Shown: positions 26,212-34,709, counted from the stretch's first letter. The stretch: DNA of 53,633 nt from Microcaldota archaeon (GCA_021827995.1 JAKATK010000010.1:1-53633); one strand, 5' to 3'. The notes: generated by a model from the letters alone, not told the origin. Translations and numbers: made by a program.

Positions 26212-26595
26212 ATGGTGCATGGAATGAAAATAAACGAACTGAAACCCGGTACTAGCGGAGTCGCGCTGCGCGCGAATGTGGTGGAAAAAAGCGAGCCCAG
26301 GGAGGTCGTGACGAAGTACGGCGCGCGGCTCAACGTTGCGGACATAACACTGCAGGATGAGTCCGGCAAAATCGCAATGTCGCTATGGGGCAATGATATA
26401 AACACGGTAAACGTTGGCGACACCGTAGAAGTTTCCAACTGCTATGTCAATGAATTCAGGGGTACGCCGCAGCTCACGACAGGCAAATTCGGCAAGATAA
26501 CTGTGGTCGGCAAGTCCTCAGGGGGTAAGGAGGCTTCGGACTCGGATGAGGGCGGCGATGAGTTCCCGCCTGATGCGGAGCCGGAGGATGCCTAA
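26212..26595 (+). CDS. OB-fold ssDNA-binding protein (RPA/SSB-like), copy 2
   Basis: This is a 127-residue paralogue of the preceding gene, over 70% identical through the OB fold (LNVADITLQDESGKIAMSLWG, 'VNVGDTVEVSNCYVNEFRGTPQL'). It ends in a longer Ser/Asp/Glu-rich tail (KEASDSDEGGDEF...EPEDA). Shared promoter and start region show tandem duplication. A Gly-to-Cys change in 'VSNCYVNEF' distinguishes it. The two proteins may form hetero-complexes or act in different processes. The last 4 bp overlap the convergent flippase-like gene. Confidence 0.87.
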   Translation: MVHGMKINELKPGTSGVALRANVVEKSEPREVVTKYGARLNVADITLQDESGKIAMSLWGNDINTVNVGDTVEVSNCYVNEFRGTPQLTTGKFGKITVVGKSSGGKEASDSDEGGDEFPPDAEPEDA

Positions 26596-27665
26596 GCGCT
26601 TCGGTCGCGCGGCCTTTTTCTGCTCTTACTCTTTTCCCCGTGGTCCCAGTAAGATAGCGTGTAAAATAGGAAGCCTGTGCCGATTATTATTATAAACCAT
26701 AGGGTAGCGACCCTGCTCATGACGGTGGCTGCCGCGGCTATGGGAACGCTCTGCCCAAGCACAGTGCTTATAAACGTCACCATGGCCCCATCGGTAATCC
26801 CTATGTTACCTGGTATGCCGGTTACCATGCCTATGACGGTCGAGGACGAGAACACGAAAGTGCTGGCAACCGGACCGACATTAACGACGCCTAGCGAGAG
26901 CAGGGTGAAGTACAGGGCTAGAGACATGAACAGGGCAGATGGTAGCGCGAAGACTAAGGATATGGTGTAAACTTTTATGGTGTTAAGTTTGTGCTGCGAC
27001 ATGAAGTACTCCTCCCCGTAGAGCGAGAACTTCTCTAGGAACTTGCTCTTACTCAGTATCTTCTTGAATAAGTTGAACAGCCAGTCGTTCAGGAGGAAGA
27101 GGAACGGCAACAGGATGACTATGTCCAGCGCTGCTATGAGGAGCGTGTCCATATGGAAATATATCGCAGCCAGAAGGGCCAGAATCGCCATGCCTAGGAA
27201 ATCGGTGAATATGTCAACCGTTATGATCGGCATTATCTTTACGAACCTTATTTTTGTTATCCTGTTGAGCGTGTATGCCACAACCAGCCTGCCTATCCTG
27301 CCTGGCGTCAGCTCCATCGAGTACAGAGACATGTACACCGCGAAGTTCTTCCTCAACGGTACAGATAGCTTGAGCTTCTTCATATAGTAAGTCCACTTTC
27401 CGAAACCCAATAGCAGGCTTATGATGGCGCTAACGAATGCCATTGCGTAGAGCGCCAGGTTGGAGCTTTCGATATCGTGCAGAACGCGACCAAAACCGCT
27501 GAGATACGCTATTACTATGAATGCAATTAGACTGGCGATAAATCCTACGATGACGAAAACTCTTATGCGCCGTATTAGGCGCAGGTACGATTCTCTATCA
27601 AGCTCCCCTGGCTTCCTTATCGAACCCCATAGGGAACCATTACTTTTTGTCGCCAGCGTCACCAC
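26592..27665 (-). CDS. Flippase-like membrane protein (LPG-synthase TM / AglD family)
   Basis: This is a 357-residue protein with about eight membrane segments. Motifs typical of the family are visible: 'SMELTPGRIGRLVVAYTLNRITKI' (the E-x-x-P-G-[KR]-x-G pattern) and 'GMVTGIPGNIGITDGAMVTFI' (P-G-x-x-G-x-x-[ED]). Archaeal members are linked to dolichol-phosphate sugar transfer or lipid flipping in glycosylation (AglD-type). Nearby glycosyltransferases and heavily sequoned surface proteins fit a role in cell-surface glycan assembly. The exact substrate is unknown. Confidence 0.85.
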   Translation of the reverse strand: MVTLATKSNGSLWGSIRKPGELDRESYLRLIRRIRVFVIVGFIASLIAFIVIAYLSGFGRVLHDIESSNLALYAMAFVSAIISLLLGFGKWTYYMKKLKLSVPLRKNFAVYMSLYSMELTPGRIGRLVVAYTLNRITKIRFVKIMPIITVDIFTDFLGMAILALLAAIYFHMDTLLIAALDIVILLPFLFLLNDWLFNLFKKILSKSKFLEKFSLYGEEYFMSQHKLNTIKVYTISLVFALPSALFMSLALYFTLLSLGVVNVGPVASTFVFSSSTVIGMVTGIPGNIGITDGAMVTFISTVLGQSVPIAAAATVMSRVATLWFIIIIGTGFLFYTLSYWDHGEKSKSRKRPRDRSA

Positions 27666-27837
27666 TCCGCACTACGCAGCAAGCCGTATGGCATGACAAC
27701 CTCCGCTTCACCTACACGCTCGCTTATTGTGTCGCCCATGCGAGCACGCCGCACGCCAATCTAGCATGCCTAAGTTTTATAACCTTTCCCCATATATTCT
27801 AAAAGCCTTATCAGACATGTGGCCGATATCGGCTAAT

Positions 27838-27847
27838 GCTTATATTG
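27838..27847 (+). promoter_or_regulatory. TATA box giving a leaderless GT75-like transcript
   Basis: GCTTATATTG lies 19-28 nt before ATG 27866. This spacing predicts a leaderless mRNA starting at or very near that ATG and decides between it and the upstream ATG 27836, which overlaps the TATA box. Confidence 0.6.
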
Positions 27848-27865
27848 CAATCCCGAGCGGTTTTT

Positions 27866-28981
27866 ATGGCAAAGAGCTTGGTGGTGATTCCATCAGTAAG
27901 GAATCCGGCGGTCGTATCCGATTACATAAAAAATGCGGCTGGGCGCGGTTTTGATACAGGGAAACTGCACCTGCTAGTAATCACAGAAGATTCGGTAGAA
28001 AAGCGTCTGTACGAATCGGAGGCGAAGGACTTTGGCGCTTCTATAGATGTTTACAACCAAGCCGATAGGGAGCGTTTCTTCAAGGACTTCAATATAAGCA
28101 AGTACTCGATGCTGATCCCGAAGAAGTCGCATGCCGAAACGAGTTTTGGCCTGCTGTACCTGTGGTTACACAAGGAGTTCGAATACGCATTTTTGATAGA
28201 TGATGATACCGAACCGCACCCGAAGTTCAACTTTTTCGGAGAGCATATAAGCAACCTAAATTATTCCGGAGAGGTTACCGAAGTCAGCAGCGATAAAAGG
28301 TGGGTGAATGTGTTGCACGATAATTACGCGAACAGAGGACTGTATCCGCGTGGCTACCCATATTCAAAGATGGGCGAAACCAACACCAAATTACGCAAAA
28401 GAGTCAAGACTGGGGACGTTTGGATTTCGCAGGGACTGTGGACAAACGTTCCGGACCTCGATGCTATCAGGATCCTCATGGACGGTGACCTAAATGGCCA
28501 GGCTAAAACACGGCTCTCGGCAGATGACTTCAAGGAAAACTTCGTTGTGGCTAGGGATAATTTCTTAACTGTATGCTCTATGAACCTGGCTTTGAGGAGG
28601 GAGATTGTGCCATTTTTTTATCAGTTCCCGATGGATGACAATAGGTGGAGAATAGGCCGATTTGACGATATTTGGTCCGGCATAATAGCAAAGAAGGCGT
28701 TAGACATTCTTGGCAAGGACATAATTACCGGGTTCCCTCTCTGCATCCACAATAAGGCGATGCGCAGCACCTTCAAGGATGTGAACGCAGAAGCACCCGG
28801 ATACGAGTCCAATGAGCACTTCTCCGAAACTGTATCTGCGTACAGCCATGCGACTGGAGACGTGTTCGAACTGGCCAGGGGGCTTGCTAGAAAGGTGAGC
28901 GATGATGGCGTGACGGAGTTCACAAGGTACTGCGGGGATTACTTTGGCAAATGGGTTGAGATGATTGCTGGGCTAGCATGA
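27866..28981 (+). CDS. Reversibly-glycosylated-polypeptide-like enzyme (GT75 / UDP-arabinopyranose mutase family)
   Basis: This is a 371-residue protein. It contains the GT-A type DDD motif in 'FLIDDDTEPHPK' (112-114), 'QGLWTNVPDLDAI' (189-201) and 'RFDDIWSGI' (265-273). These correspond to the RGP signatures 'GLW.N.PDYDA' and 'R.DD.W.G' of plant UDP-Ara mutases and their archaeal relatives. The likely activity is interconversion of pyranose and furanose forms of a nucleotide sugar, or self-glycosylation; neither is proven. It is convergent with a GT2 glycosyltransferase gene and sits in a cluster of envelope/glycan genes. Confidence 0.78.
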   Translation: MAKSLVVIPSVRNPAVVSDYIKNAAGRGFDTGKLHLLVITEDSVEKRLYESEAKDFGASIDVYNQADRERFFKDFNISKYSMLIPKKSHAETSFGLLYLWLHKEFEYAFLIDDDTEPHPKFNFFGEHISNLNYSGEVTEVSSDKRWVNVLHDNYANRGLYPRGYPYSKMGETNTKLRKRVKTGDVWISQGLWTNVPDLDAIRILMDGDLNGQAKTRLSADDFKENFVVARDNFLTVCSMNLALRREIVPFFYQFPMDDNRWRIGRFDDIWSGIIAKKALDILGKDIITGFPLCIHNKAMRSTFKDVNAEAPGYESNEHFSETVSAYSHATGDVFELARGLARKVSDDGVTEFTRYCGDYFGKWVEMIAGLA

Positions 28982-28983
28982 TA

Positions 28984-29697
28984 TCATCTCACGGCATCGT
29001 AGCGTATATTGACCTCCTTGTTGCGCGCGTATCTTAGCATACTCTTGGTAGTGAACATTAGGGATCGAATTATGCCCCACTTTGCAATCCTGCGCGTACT
29101 CGCTGACACTGATGCATCACCCAAGAACCTGAAGCGCCCGTATGGCTTCAATCTACGGCAGAGGTCTAATTCCGTAACCGCATTCATTGCTTCGTTAAAG
29201 CCATGCACTTTTTTGAACGCCTGACTTCTTATGGCAAAATTTGGTGCCATTAGATATGGGATTCCAACCAGTATGCTTAGCCTTATTGCAAAATCGGCAT
29301 AGAATTTATACGCAAGTCTTATCTTGAGTCCAGACTTCTCGAGTGGTTTTATGGGCCCCCCTGCGGCGACCAGCCGACTATCCGAGAACGCGTTGGCGTA
29401 TAACGCTAACAGATCTTTTGACGGTACGGCATCCGCGTCTATAAAAAATAACACGTCGCCGTTACTAGCTTTTGCGCCGACATTTTGCGCAATGCACCAT
29501 CCCCTGCGCCTTTCCAAGACGACCCTGGCGCCCAGACTACCAGCGATCTCACGAGTATTATCAGTACTTCCCCCGTCCACCACAATGACTTCGAAGTCCT
29601 TGAACGTCTGTCCGGATAGCGCCTTAAGCGTCCCGCCTATCATTGCCGCTTCATTCAGAGCTGGAATTATAACGCTTATCTTTGGTTCCTGGTCCAT
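28984..29697 (-). CDS. Family 2 glycosyltransferase
   Basis: This is a 237-residue GT2 enzyme. 'ISVIIPALNEAAMIGGTLKAL' is the nucleotide-sugar binding start, followed by 'VIVVDGGSTDNTREIA', the DxD-like 'LFFIDADAVPS', 'GG' in 'VAAGGPIKP' and a late 'MNAVTELDLCRRL' (E-D-x-D-x-x-x-R type motif written here as T-E-L-D). There is a weak membrane-associated segment at about 135-155. Probably adds a sugar to a lipid- or protein-linked glycan. The stop lies 2 bp from the stop of the GT75-like gene on the other strand. Confidence 0.88.
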   Translation of the reverse strand: MDQEPKISVIIPALNEAAMIGGTLKALSGQTFKDFEVIVVDGGSTDNTREIAGSLGARVVLERRRGWCIAQNVGAKASNGDVLFFIDADAVPSKDLLALYANAFSDSRLVAAGGPIKPLEKSGLKIRLAYKFYADFAIRLSILVGIPYLMAPNFAIRSQAFKKVHGFNEAMNAVTELDLCRRLKPYGRFRFLGDASVSASTRRIAKWGIIRSLMFTTKSMLRYARNKEVNIRYDAVR

Positions 29698-29768
29698 GGA
29701 CTCATTTGCACACTAGTGGTGTATACCAAGATAAAGGGGCCTCTTGACTTGGGGTTAGCCGCTATATC

Positions 29769-30704
29769 TCAGATTGTGACCTTCGCGAAAGGCTGCGAGC
29801 ACACGCTAGCAGGCTTGCCGCCAGTCATTGCGCATATCTGCGATGTGAACACGTTGGCGGTGCCTATTATCGCCTGCGCCTCCGGGCTGTTCGGGTTTGG
29901 GAGCTTGTTTATTATGTTCCCCCATGTGTTCTGGAATATCACAGATGGTGAAACCGGCGCGGTTGCCTGTACCGACACGTTGCCGAAGTCGACGAACGGG
30001 AAGGCGATCCCACCACCGGGCACCTTGGCGTCGGATGGCACGTTTGGGTTGTTTGTGACCACCTTGGCGTATATGTCGTCCTCTTGCGTTGTTGGGGTCT
30101 GAAGCGGCGTATAGTTGTTGGTCTCCATCTCAACGGTGACCAACGATATGAGGTTGCTGCTGTAGCTGGAATTGTAGAACGTGAACGTTGGCGAGCCAGG
30201 GAACACTTCGCCTGTGGCCGTGCCAGAGGTCATGTAGCGCAGTACGCTGAAGTTACCGAACCTCATTAACGCCAGGATGAATCCCCAGCGTGTCACCGCG
30301 CAGTATGGGCAGTAGTTCGCGCCTATATAGAGTATCTCTGGCTTGCCCTGACTGGTCAGCGATACGCTCGTGCCTGACGGGTATGGTGGACCGGTGAGCG
30401 AGCCGCCACCAACCTCATTAGCTAGTGTCGTATTAAGCGCTATAGAGCGCAGCTCGGCCATGGCGCTTGAGTTTACTGGAAGCATGTCGAACTGGGCCAG
30501 GGACGAAGGCCCGCTTGTGAGCGTGGCCACAACAACACCGGCTACACCGAGTATCACGACGCCTATGATTACGTAGAGCATAGTCCTACTGCCGAACTTC
30601 GCGCCGCGCTGCTTGACAGCGGTGGTTGCAGCAGGGGCTTTGGGCACGGCGGTTCCGGGCGAGGCCTGGGCGCGTGCGACTTCGTCCCTTATGTTGTCGC
30701 TCAT
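29769..30704 (-). CDS. DUF929 membrane-anchored thioredoxin-like protein
   Basis: This is a 311-residue protein with a cytoplasmic tail (1-40), one transmembrane segment (about 41-62) and an external domain. There 'KPEILYIGANYCPYCAVTRWGFILALMRFGNF' contains a CPYC redox motif (132-135) in a thioredoxin fold. This is the archaeal DUF929 arrangement. The C-terminus has two further Cys (SQICAMTGGKPASVC). It is likely involved in disulfide formation or exchange of exported proteins, which fits the Cys-containing surface proteins of this window. Confidence 0.88.
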   Translation of the reverse strand: MSDNIRDEVARAQASPGTAVPKAPAATTAVKQRGAKFGSRTMLYVIIGVVILGVAGVVVATLTSGPSSLAQFDMLPVNSSAMAELRSIALNTTLANEVGGGSLTGPPYPSGTSVSLTSQGKPEILYIGANYCPYCAVTRWGFILALMRFGNFSVLRYMTSGTATGEVFPGSPTFTFYNSSYSSNLISLVTVEMETNNYTPLQTPTTQEDDIYAKVVTNNPNVPSDAKVPGGGIAFPFVDFGNVSVQATAPVSPSVIFQNTWGNIINKLPNPNSPEAQAIIGTANVFTSQICAMTGGKPASVCSQPFAKVTI

Positions 30705-30751
30705 GGAATCCCCAATATCTTAACGCAATCCCATTTAAATGTGTTTCTGGG

Positions 30752-31357
30752 TCAGCCTAGATCCTTCAGCGCAAGCCTCGGTATTATCATGCCTACGATG
30801 CGGTTGACCAGGGCATTTATCTTGCGGCGCTTGGTGTATATCAGGTACGCGACCGCGAGGCTTATTGCGATGCCGGCGAGTACGTCAGTCAGGTAGTGCG
30901 CGCCCAGGTAGACCCTGCCGAATAGCACAAGGGCAAGCCAGACGGCATAGAGCACCCTAATGTACCTGTGCCTGCCGGTGAAGAAAAGCAGGCCTGTCAG
31001 CACAGAGGCGTGATTGCTTGGGAATGAGAACGAGCTCTCACAACCGACACCGCTCAGCCATGTGACCTCTCCGGGTATAGTGCACGGCCTTGGCTCGCCG
31101 ACTATGCTCTTTATTGTGTCGCTTATCATGAACAGGATTACAGCGGCAACAACGAACGAGTAGGCATCCGCGTCCTTCTTGCCTATGTACATGTACAGAG
31201 CCACGAGCGGTAACACTATGTAGAAGCTTTCCGCAAGCGCCTGCATGATGCTCGTGAGCAGCGGATTTGACACGTACCGCATGAACGCAAAGGCTTGCTG
31301 GTTTATCCACATGCTCGATGGGCTAGCTATGATATAGGACAGGGCTGATAAAAGCAT
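30752..31357 (-). CDS. PAP2 family membrane phosphatase
   Basis: This is a 201-residue protein with about five or six membrane segments and the three phosphatase motifs: 'KSIVGEPRP' (K-x6-RP), 'SFPSNHAS' (PSGH-like, with N for G) and 'RVYLGAHYLTDVLAG' (S-R-x5-H-x3-D). These enzymes dephosphorylate lipid phosphates such as undecaprenyl/dolichyl pyrophosphate or phosphatidic acid outside the membrane. With the flippase-like and glycosyltransferase genes, recycling of a lipid carrier is a plausible role. Confidence 0.9.
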   Translation of the reverse strand: MLLSALSYIIASPSSMWINQQAFAFMRYVSNPLLTSIMQALAESFYIVLPLVALYMYIGKKDADAYSFVVAAVILFMISDTIKSIVGEPRPCTIPGEVTWLSGVGCESSFSFPSNHASVLTGLLFFTGRHRYIRVLYAVWLALVLFGRVYLGAHYLTDVLAGIAISLAVAYLIYTKRRKINALVNRIVGMIIPRLALKDLG

Positions 31358-31477
31358 CGCAGCACCATAGGCTATGATTTAACAATGAAACTCTTATAAA
31401 ACAGCAGCCTGCCGCGTATGCAGAGCCATTTATCGCATGATATGCTTATTATCCTAATTGCCTTGCGGAAACTCGTT

Positions 31478-31766
31478 TGCTTAATCACTTAATAACCTAG
31501 TAAGAGTCCAGGCACTGGCGGAACCTCTCGAGCTGCATGGCTAATGAAAAGTGCAGCATATGCGCTCGTATTAAGGGACCTGGTAAGCTCCGAGAGCGGC
31601 CTAACCCTACCTGCGCGGTAGCCAGTCTACCGCAAGGGCACTCTTCATGCGCTTCGATTAGCGGCTCGGACTTGTTAAACTAGCCTGACGGCAGCTCGTA
31701 TTTGTGCGGACAACAACTGGCTTACACTCCCTCGCTAAAGCGAGCGTTCCGTCGTGTGATTAGTAG
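31478..31766 (+). ncRNA. rnpB: Probable RNase P RNA
   Basis: The 640-bp gap has no convincing gene but holds the universal RNase P core. The 5' strand GAGTCCAG (31504-31511) pairs with CTGGCTT (31717-31723) as helix P4, leaving the conserved bulged U. The 3' conserved region reads ACAACAACTGGCTTACA, close to the consensus ACAGAA-CYGGCUUA. GGTAAGCTCC...GCGGCCTAACCC (31582-31607) resembles the specificity-domain core of bacterial homologues. TAATCAC (31482-31488) pairs with GTGATTA (31756-31762) as P1. Perfect hairpins occur at 31617-31633 (CGGTAG/CTACCG) and 31731-31744. A TATA-like CTTATTAT lies about 27-34 nt upstream. Processes the 5' ends of tRNAs. Exact ends are estimates. Confidence 0.75.
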
Positions 31767-31913
31767 GCACGATCACCACGGCTACCGGACTCATCACAAT
31801 CTCGATGACAAATCTGCCTGGTACGCCCTTCAATCTCGACAGCTTCATCGTAAAAAAGTGACCGTAATATGCTATCGCCTACGCCCAAAGCGCCATATGG
31901 CGCTCGACTGGCA

Positions 31914-31925
31914 CGTTTATAAAGT
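31914..31925 (+). promoter_or_regulatory. Probable TATA box upstream of eS8
   Basis: CGTTTATAAAGT stands about 80 bp before the eS8 start in the otherwise empty 31767-32002 stretch. The core TTTATAAA is symmetric, so either strand is possible. A 16-bp palindrome AGCGCCATATGGCGCT lies just before it (about 31889-31904). Confidence 0.45.
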
Positions 31926-32002
31926 TTGTCACGCATAATAATCCTGCTTTATACAGACGCTGCAACTGCATTGCATGTTGCTGTTTGTGCTTCAGTGATT
32001 TG

Positions 32003-32401
32003 ATGGGTCAGTTTGGAAAACAGACGCACTCCAGGTCCAAGACCAAGAAGGACGGGAATGGCAAGCGGGTTATAAAGTCGAGGGACAAGAGGAGGAGCGA
32101 GTCCGGGAACTACTTCACGGCCACGAAGCTGGCCGAAGCGAATGTGACCGATGGCATTAGGCGCCGTGGCGGCATGGTCACTGCGGTGCTGAAGAAGGCC
32201 GGCGTAGTCAACCTGCTCACCAAGCAGGGCTACAAGAAGGTGGCCATAAAGGGCGTGCTCGAGTCGAAGGACAATAGGAACTTCGCCAGGCAGAACATAA
32301 TAACTAAGGGCACCGTGATAAACACAGAGCTAGGCAAGGCCATAGTAATCAACAGGCCGGGCAGGGAGGGCTGCGTCAACGCAAGGCTTGTTGAGGGCTG
32401 A
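32003..32401 (+). CDS. rps8e: Small ribosomal subunit protein eS8
   Basis: This is a 132-residue protein of normal archaeal S8e length. Its Arg/Lys-rich start 'QFGKQTHSRSKTKKDGNGKR' is followed by 'NVTDGIRRRGGMVTAVLKKAG', 'ARQNIITKGTVINTELGKAIVINRPGREGCVNARLV', the family-defining C-terminal part. I chose ATG 32003 because the motif starts at once and GTGAT (16S tail match) precedes it; the frame's extra six residues upstream are not supported. It is first in a run with a hypothetical gene and ornithine carbamoyltransferase. Confidence 0.95.
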   Translation: MGQFGKQTHSRSKTKKDGNGKRVIKSRDKRRSESGNYFTATKLAEANVTDGIRRRGGMVTAVLKKAGVVNLLTKQGYKKVAIKGVLESKDNRNFARQNIITKGTVINTELGKAIVINRPGREGCVNARLVEG

Positions 32402-32405
32402 TTCT

Positions 32406-32786
32406 TTGGCGTGCAGGGTATACGCCTGCGGTAAGGGCGAGGTCGAGCAGCTGAAGAAGGCTCTCGAATACGACCCGTCGCTGGACAAGAGCCTGGACGA
32501 GGAGGCTCTGCGCAAGCTGGCCGCGGATCCGGAAAAGAGCGTCATATTCGCCAGGCAGGAGTACGGCCTGCGCGAGGGCAGGTCGATGGGCATAGACAGT
32601 GATGACTACTACTTGTACCTTAAGGCAACGGACGAATTCCTGGCCAAGGCCGAGACCAGATTCGCAAAGGAGTTCAAGGAAGTGAAGAGGGCAACACCAG
32701 AAATAGAGCAGAAGGTGATCAGGTTCATAGAGGACGAGGAGGCGAAGGCCAACCAGGGCTTCGGTGCTATTTTTGGAGGTGTGTGA
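32406..32786 (+). CDS. Acidic hypothetical protein between eS8 and OTC
   Basis: This protein of about 126 residues probably starts at TTG 32406, 4 bp after the eS8 stop. It is predicted to be mostly helical: 'EVEQLKKALEYDPSLDKSLDEEALRKLAADP', then 'DDYYLYLKATDEFLAKAETRFAKEFKEVKRA' and 'EIEQKVIRFIEDEEAKANQGFGAIFGG'. The Cys pair in 'CRVYACGKGE' may bind metal. The stop is directly followed by the GTG of argF, with GGAGGTG (Shine-Dalgarno) inside its last codons. Tight operon placement supports a real gene; no family recognised. Confidence 0.75.
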   Translation: MACRVYACGKGEVEQLKKALEYDPSLDKSLDEEALRKLAADPEKSVIFARQEYGLREGRSMGIDSDDYYLYLKATDEFLAKAETRFAKEFKEVKRATPEIEQKVIRFIEDEEAKANQGFGAIFGGV

Positions 32787-33692
32787 GTGAACCTTCTCAA
32801 CTCTGACGACCTGTCAGAAAGGGACATAGCGGAGATATTTAGAATCGCGGACAGACTGTCACAGAACGGTCGTGGGCTCAGGCTGCCAACGCACGCGACC
32901 GTGGCCATGCTGTTCCAGAAGCCATCCACTAGGACCAGGATATCGTTCGCCGCGGCTATAGCGCAGCTAGGCGGCGAGCCCATATACGTCGATGCGGACA
33001 AGTCGCAGCTATCGCGCGGCGAGACCGTGGCAGACACTGCCAAGATGCTAGGCAGCTACTGCAACATCATAGTGGCCAGGCTCAACAAGCACGAGGACAT
33101 TAAGGAATTGGCAGTCAACTCCGGTGTACCGGTCATAAACGCGCTGACGGACCTGGAGCACCCGACGCAGGCGCTCACTGACATATACACGGTGAGGGCG
33201 CACACGAAGGAGCTCAGCAAGGCAAGGCTCTGCTTCATAGGTGACATAGCCGCTAACACGGCGAACTCGCTCATGATAACCGCGGCCAAGTGCGGCGTGC
33301 ACGTATCGCTCGTAGGGCCGCGCGGCTACAGGCCCAACCCGGTGATGCTGAACAAGGCGCGGAGCTACGGCAGCGTCGACGTGTACGACGACATCGAGCG
33401 GGGGCTGAGCGGCTGTGACTTCGTGTACACGGACACTTTCGTCAGCATGGGCCAGGAAGAGGAAGCTGAAGTCAGGAAGCGGCGCTTTGCGCCATACCAG
33501 CTCAACGACAGGACGCTCAGCATGGCCAAACCAGGCGCGCTCGTCATGCACTGCCTGCCCGCGCATAGGGGCGAGGAGATAACCACCGACGTTATAGACG
33601 GCAAGCAGAGCATAGTGTGGGAGCAGGCCAGGAACAAGCTGCTCATAGCCAAGGCCGTGCTTGTTTACATATCACAGCACAGTAAGGACTGA
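32787..33692 (+). CDS. argF: Ornithine carbamoyltransferase
   Basis: This is a 301-residue enzyme joining ornithine and carbamoyl phosphate to citrulline. Carbamoyl-phosphate motif KPSTRTR spans 45-51, HPTQALTD follows from 125 (HPTQ rather than the more common HPCQ), 'DTFVSMGQEEE' is the ornithine SMG loop, and 'MHCLPAHRGEEI' (254-265) is the OTC-specific Cys-Leu-Pro motif. It starts with GTG directly after the upstream stop and has a strong GGAGGTG ribosome site. No other arginine gene is in view, so biosynthetic and catabolic (arginine deiminase) roles cannot be told apart. A putrescine or other carbamoyltransferase variant is possible. Confidence 0.9.
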   Translation: MNLLNSDDLSERDIAEIFRIADRLSQNGRGLRLPTHATVAMLFQKPSTRTRISFAAAIAQLGGEPIYVDADKSQLSRGETVADTAKMLGSYCNIIVARLNKHEDIKELAVNSGVPVINALTDLEHPTQALTDIYTVRAHTKELSKARLCFIGDIAANTANSLMITAAKCGVHVSLVGPRGYRPNPVMLNKARSYGSVDVYDDIERGLSGCDFVYTDTFVSMGQEEEAEVRKRRFAPYQLNDRTLSMAKPGALVMHCLPAHRGEEITTDVIDGKQSIVWEQARNKLLIAKAVLVYISQHSKD

Positions 33693-33764
33693 CCGGCATT
33701 GGTCGTGAGACATTGATATGCGCAATGGGCTATGTGCTGTGGCATCATCTGGAGTGGTGTTTGA

Positions 33765-34709
33765 TTGTCAAAAAAGGAGCTGCTTGAACGGCCGGTCAAG
33801 GACATAAGGCTGAGGCGCGGGATGAGCGTGGCATCGCTGTTCGATGCCATGGGCAGCATAGGCGGCTTCTCTGCGCAGCACATGGTCGAGGGCGCGCGCA
33901 TCATGCGCGACATGCTGGCAGACAAGGACTCGTTCAACTTCCTGTCATTCCCAGCGGACATAGTGGCGACCGGCATGCGCGGCGTCATAGCAAACGCAGT
34001 CAAGTACTTCGACGCGATAATAACGACCGGTGGCACGCTGGATCACGACCTTGCACGAGCCTCCGGCGGCAAGTACTCCATAGGGAGCTTCAACGCGGAC
34101 GATGCGCGCCTGCACAGGCTAGGCGTATACAGGCTCGGCAACGTCTTCATAGAGAACAGGGAGTACGGGCTGAAGACGGAGCAGGCCTTCGACAGGATCA
34201 TGGGCGACATCTACAAGAGCGAGGATTACAGGGGCGAGTACAGCGCCAGCGAGCTGATAGCCGAGTTCGGCAAGAGGATAACCGATAACGGCTCGATAAT
34301 GCGGCAGGCGTACCTGCACCACGTGCCGATATTCAACCCAGGCATACTCGACGGCGCTTTCGGCACGCACATGACGCTATTCTCGCAGGGGCACAACTTC
34401 AAGCTGAACCTCATGCGCGACGAGCTGGCGCTGAGCAACATAGCGTTCGACAACAAGGTGACCGGGGCCCTGATGGTCGGCGGCGGCATAAGCAAGCACC
34501 ACGTCATATGGTGGAACCAGTTCAAGGGCGGCCTCGACTACGCGGTGTACATAACCACGGCCACGCAGTTCGATGGGAGCCTGTCAGGCGCCAGGCTGAC
34601 AGAGGCAGTCTCGTGGGGCAAGATAAAGGAGAAGGCCAAGTACGTAACGATAGACGGCGATGCCACCATAATAATGCCGTTCATGTTCGCAGCATTGGAC
34701 ATCGTCTGA
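33765..34709 (+). CDS. dys: Deoxyhypusine synthase
   Basis: This is a 314-residue enzyme using spermidine (or agmatine in some archaea) and NAD to modify a lysine of translation factor aIF5A. 'SFPADIVATGMRGVIANAVKYFDAIITTGGTLDHDLA' carries the NAD/spermidine motif TTGGxxDHD (87-95). 'GALMVGGGISKHHVIWW' contains the catalytic Lys (K244), and 'DGSLSGA' follows. The start is a TTG at 33765 preceded by GGAGTGGT. The end is followed by a strong hairpin at 34765-34786. A 72-bp gap separates it from argF, so co-transcription is possible but not certain. Confidence 0.95.
   Translation: MSKKELLERPVKDIRLRRGMSVASLFDAMGSIGGFSAQHMVEGARIMRDMLADKDSFNFLSFPADIVATGMRGVIANAVKYFDAIITTGGTLDHDLARASGGKYSIGSFNADDARLHRLGVYRLGNVFIENREYGLKTEQAFDRIMGDIYKSEDYRGEYSASELIAEFGKRITDNGSIMRQAYLHHVPIFNPGILDGAFGTHMTLFSQGHNFKLNLMRDELALSNIAFDNKVTGALMVGGGISKHHVIWWNQFKGGLDYAVYITTATQFDGSLSGARLTEAVSWGKIKEKAKYVTIDGDATIIMPFMFAALDIV

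Noticed and set aside
31767-32002. Possible C/D-box small RNA between the RNase P RNA and eS8
   Set aside because: A GTGATGA C-box-like string exists on the minus strand but no D box (CTGA) at a useful distance.
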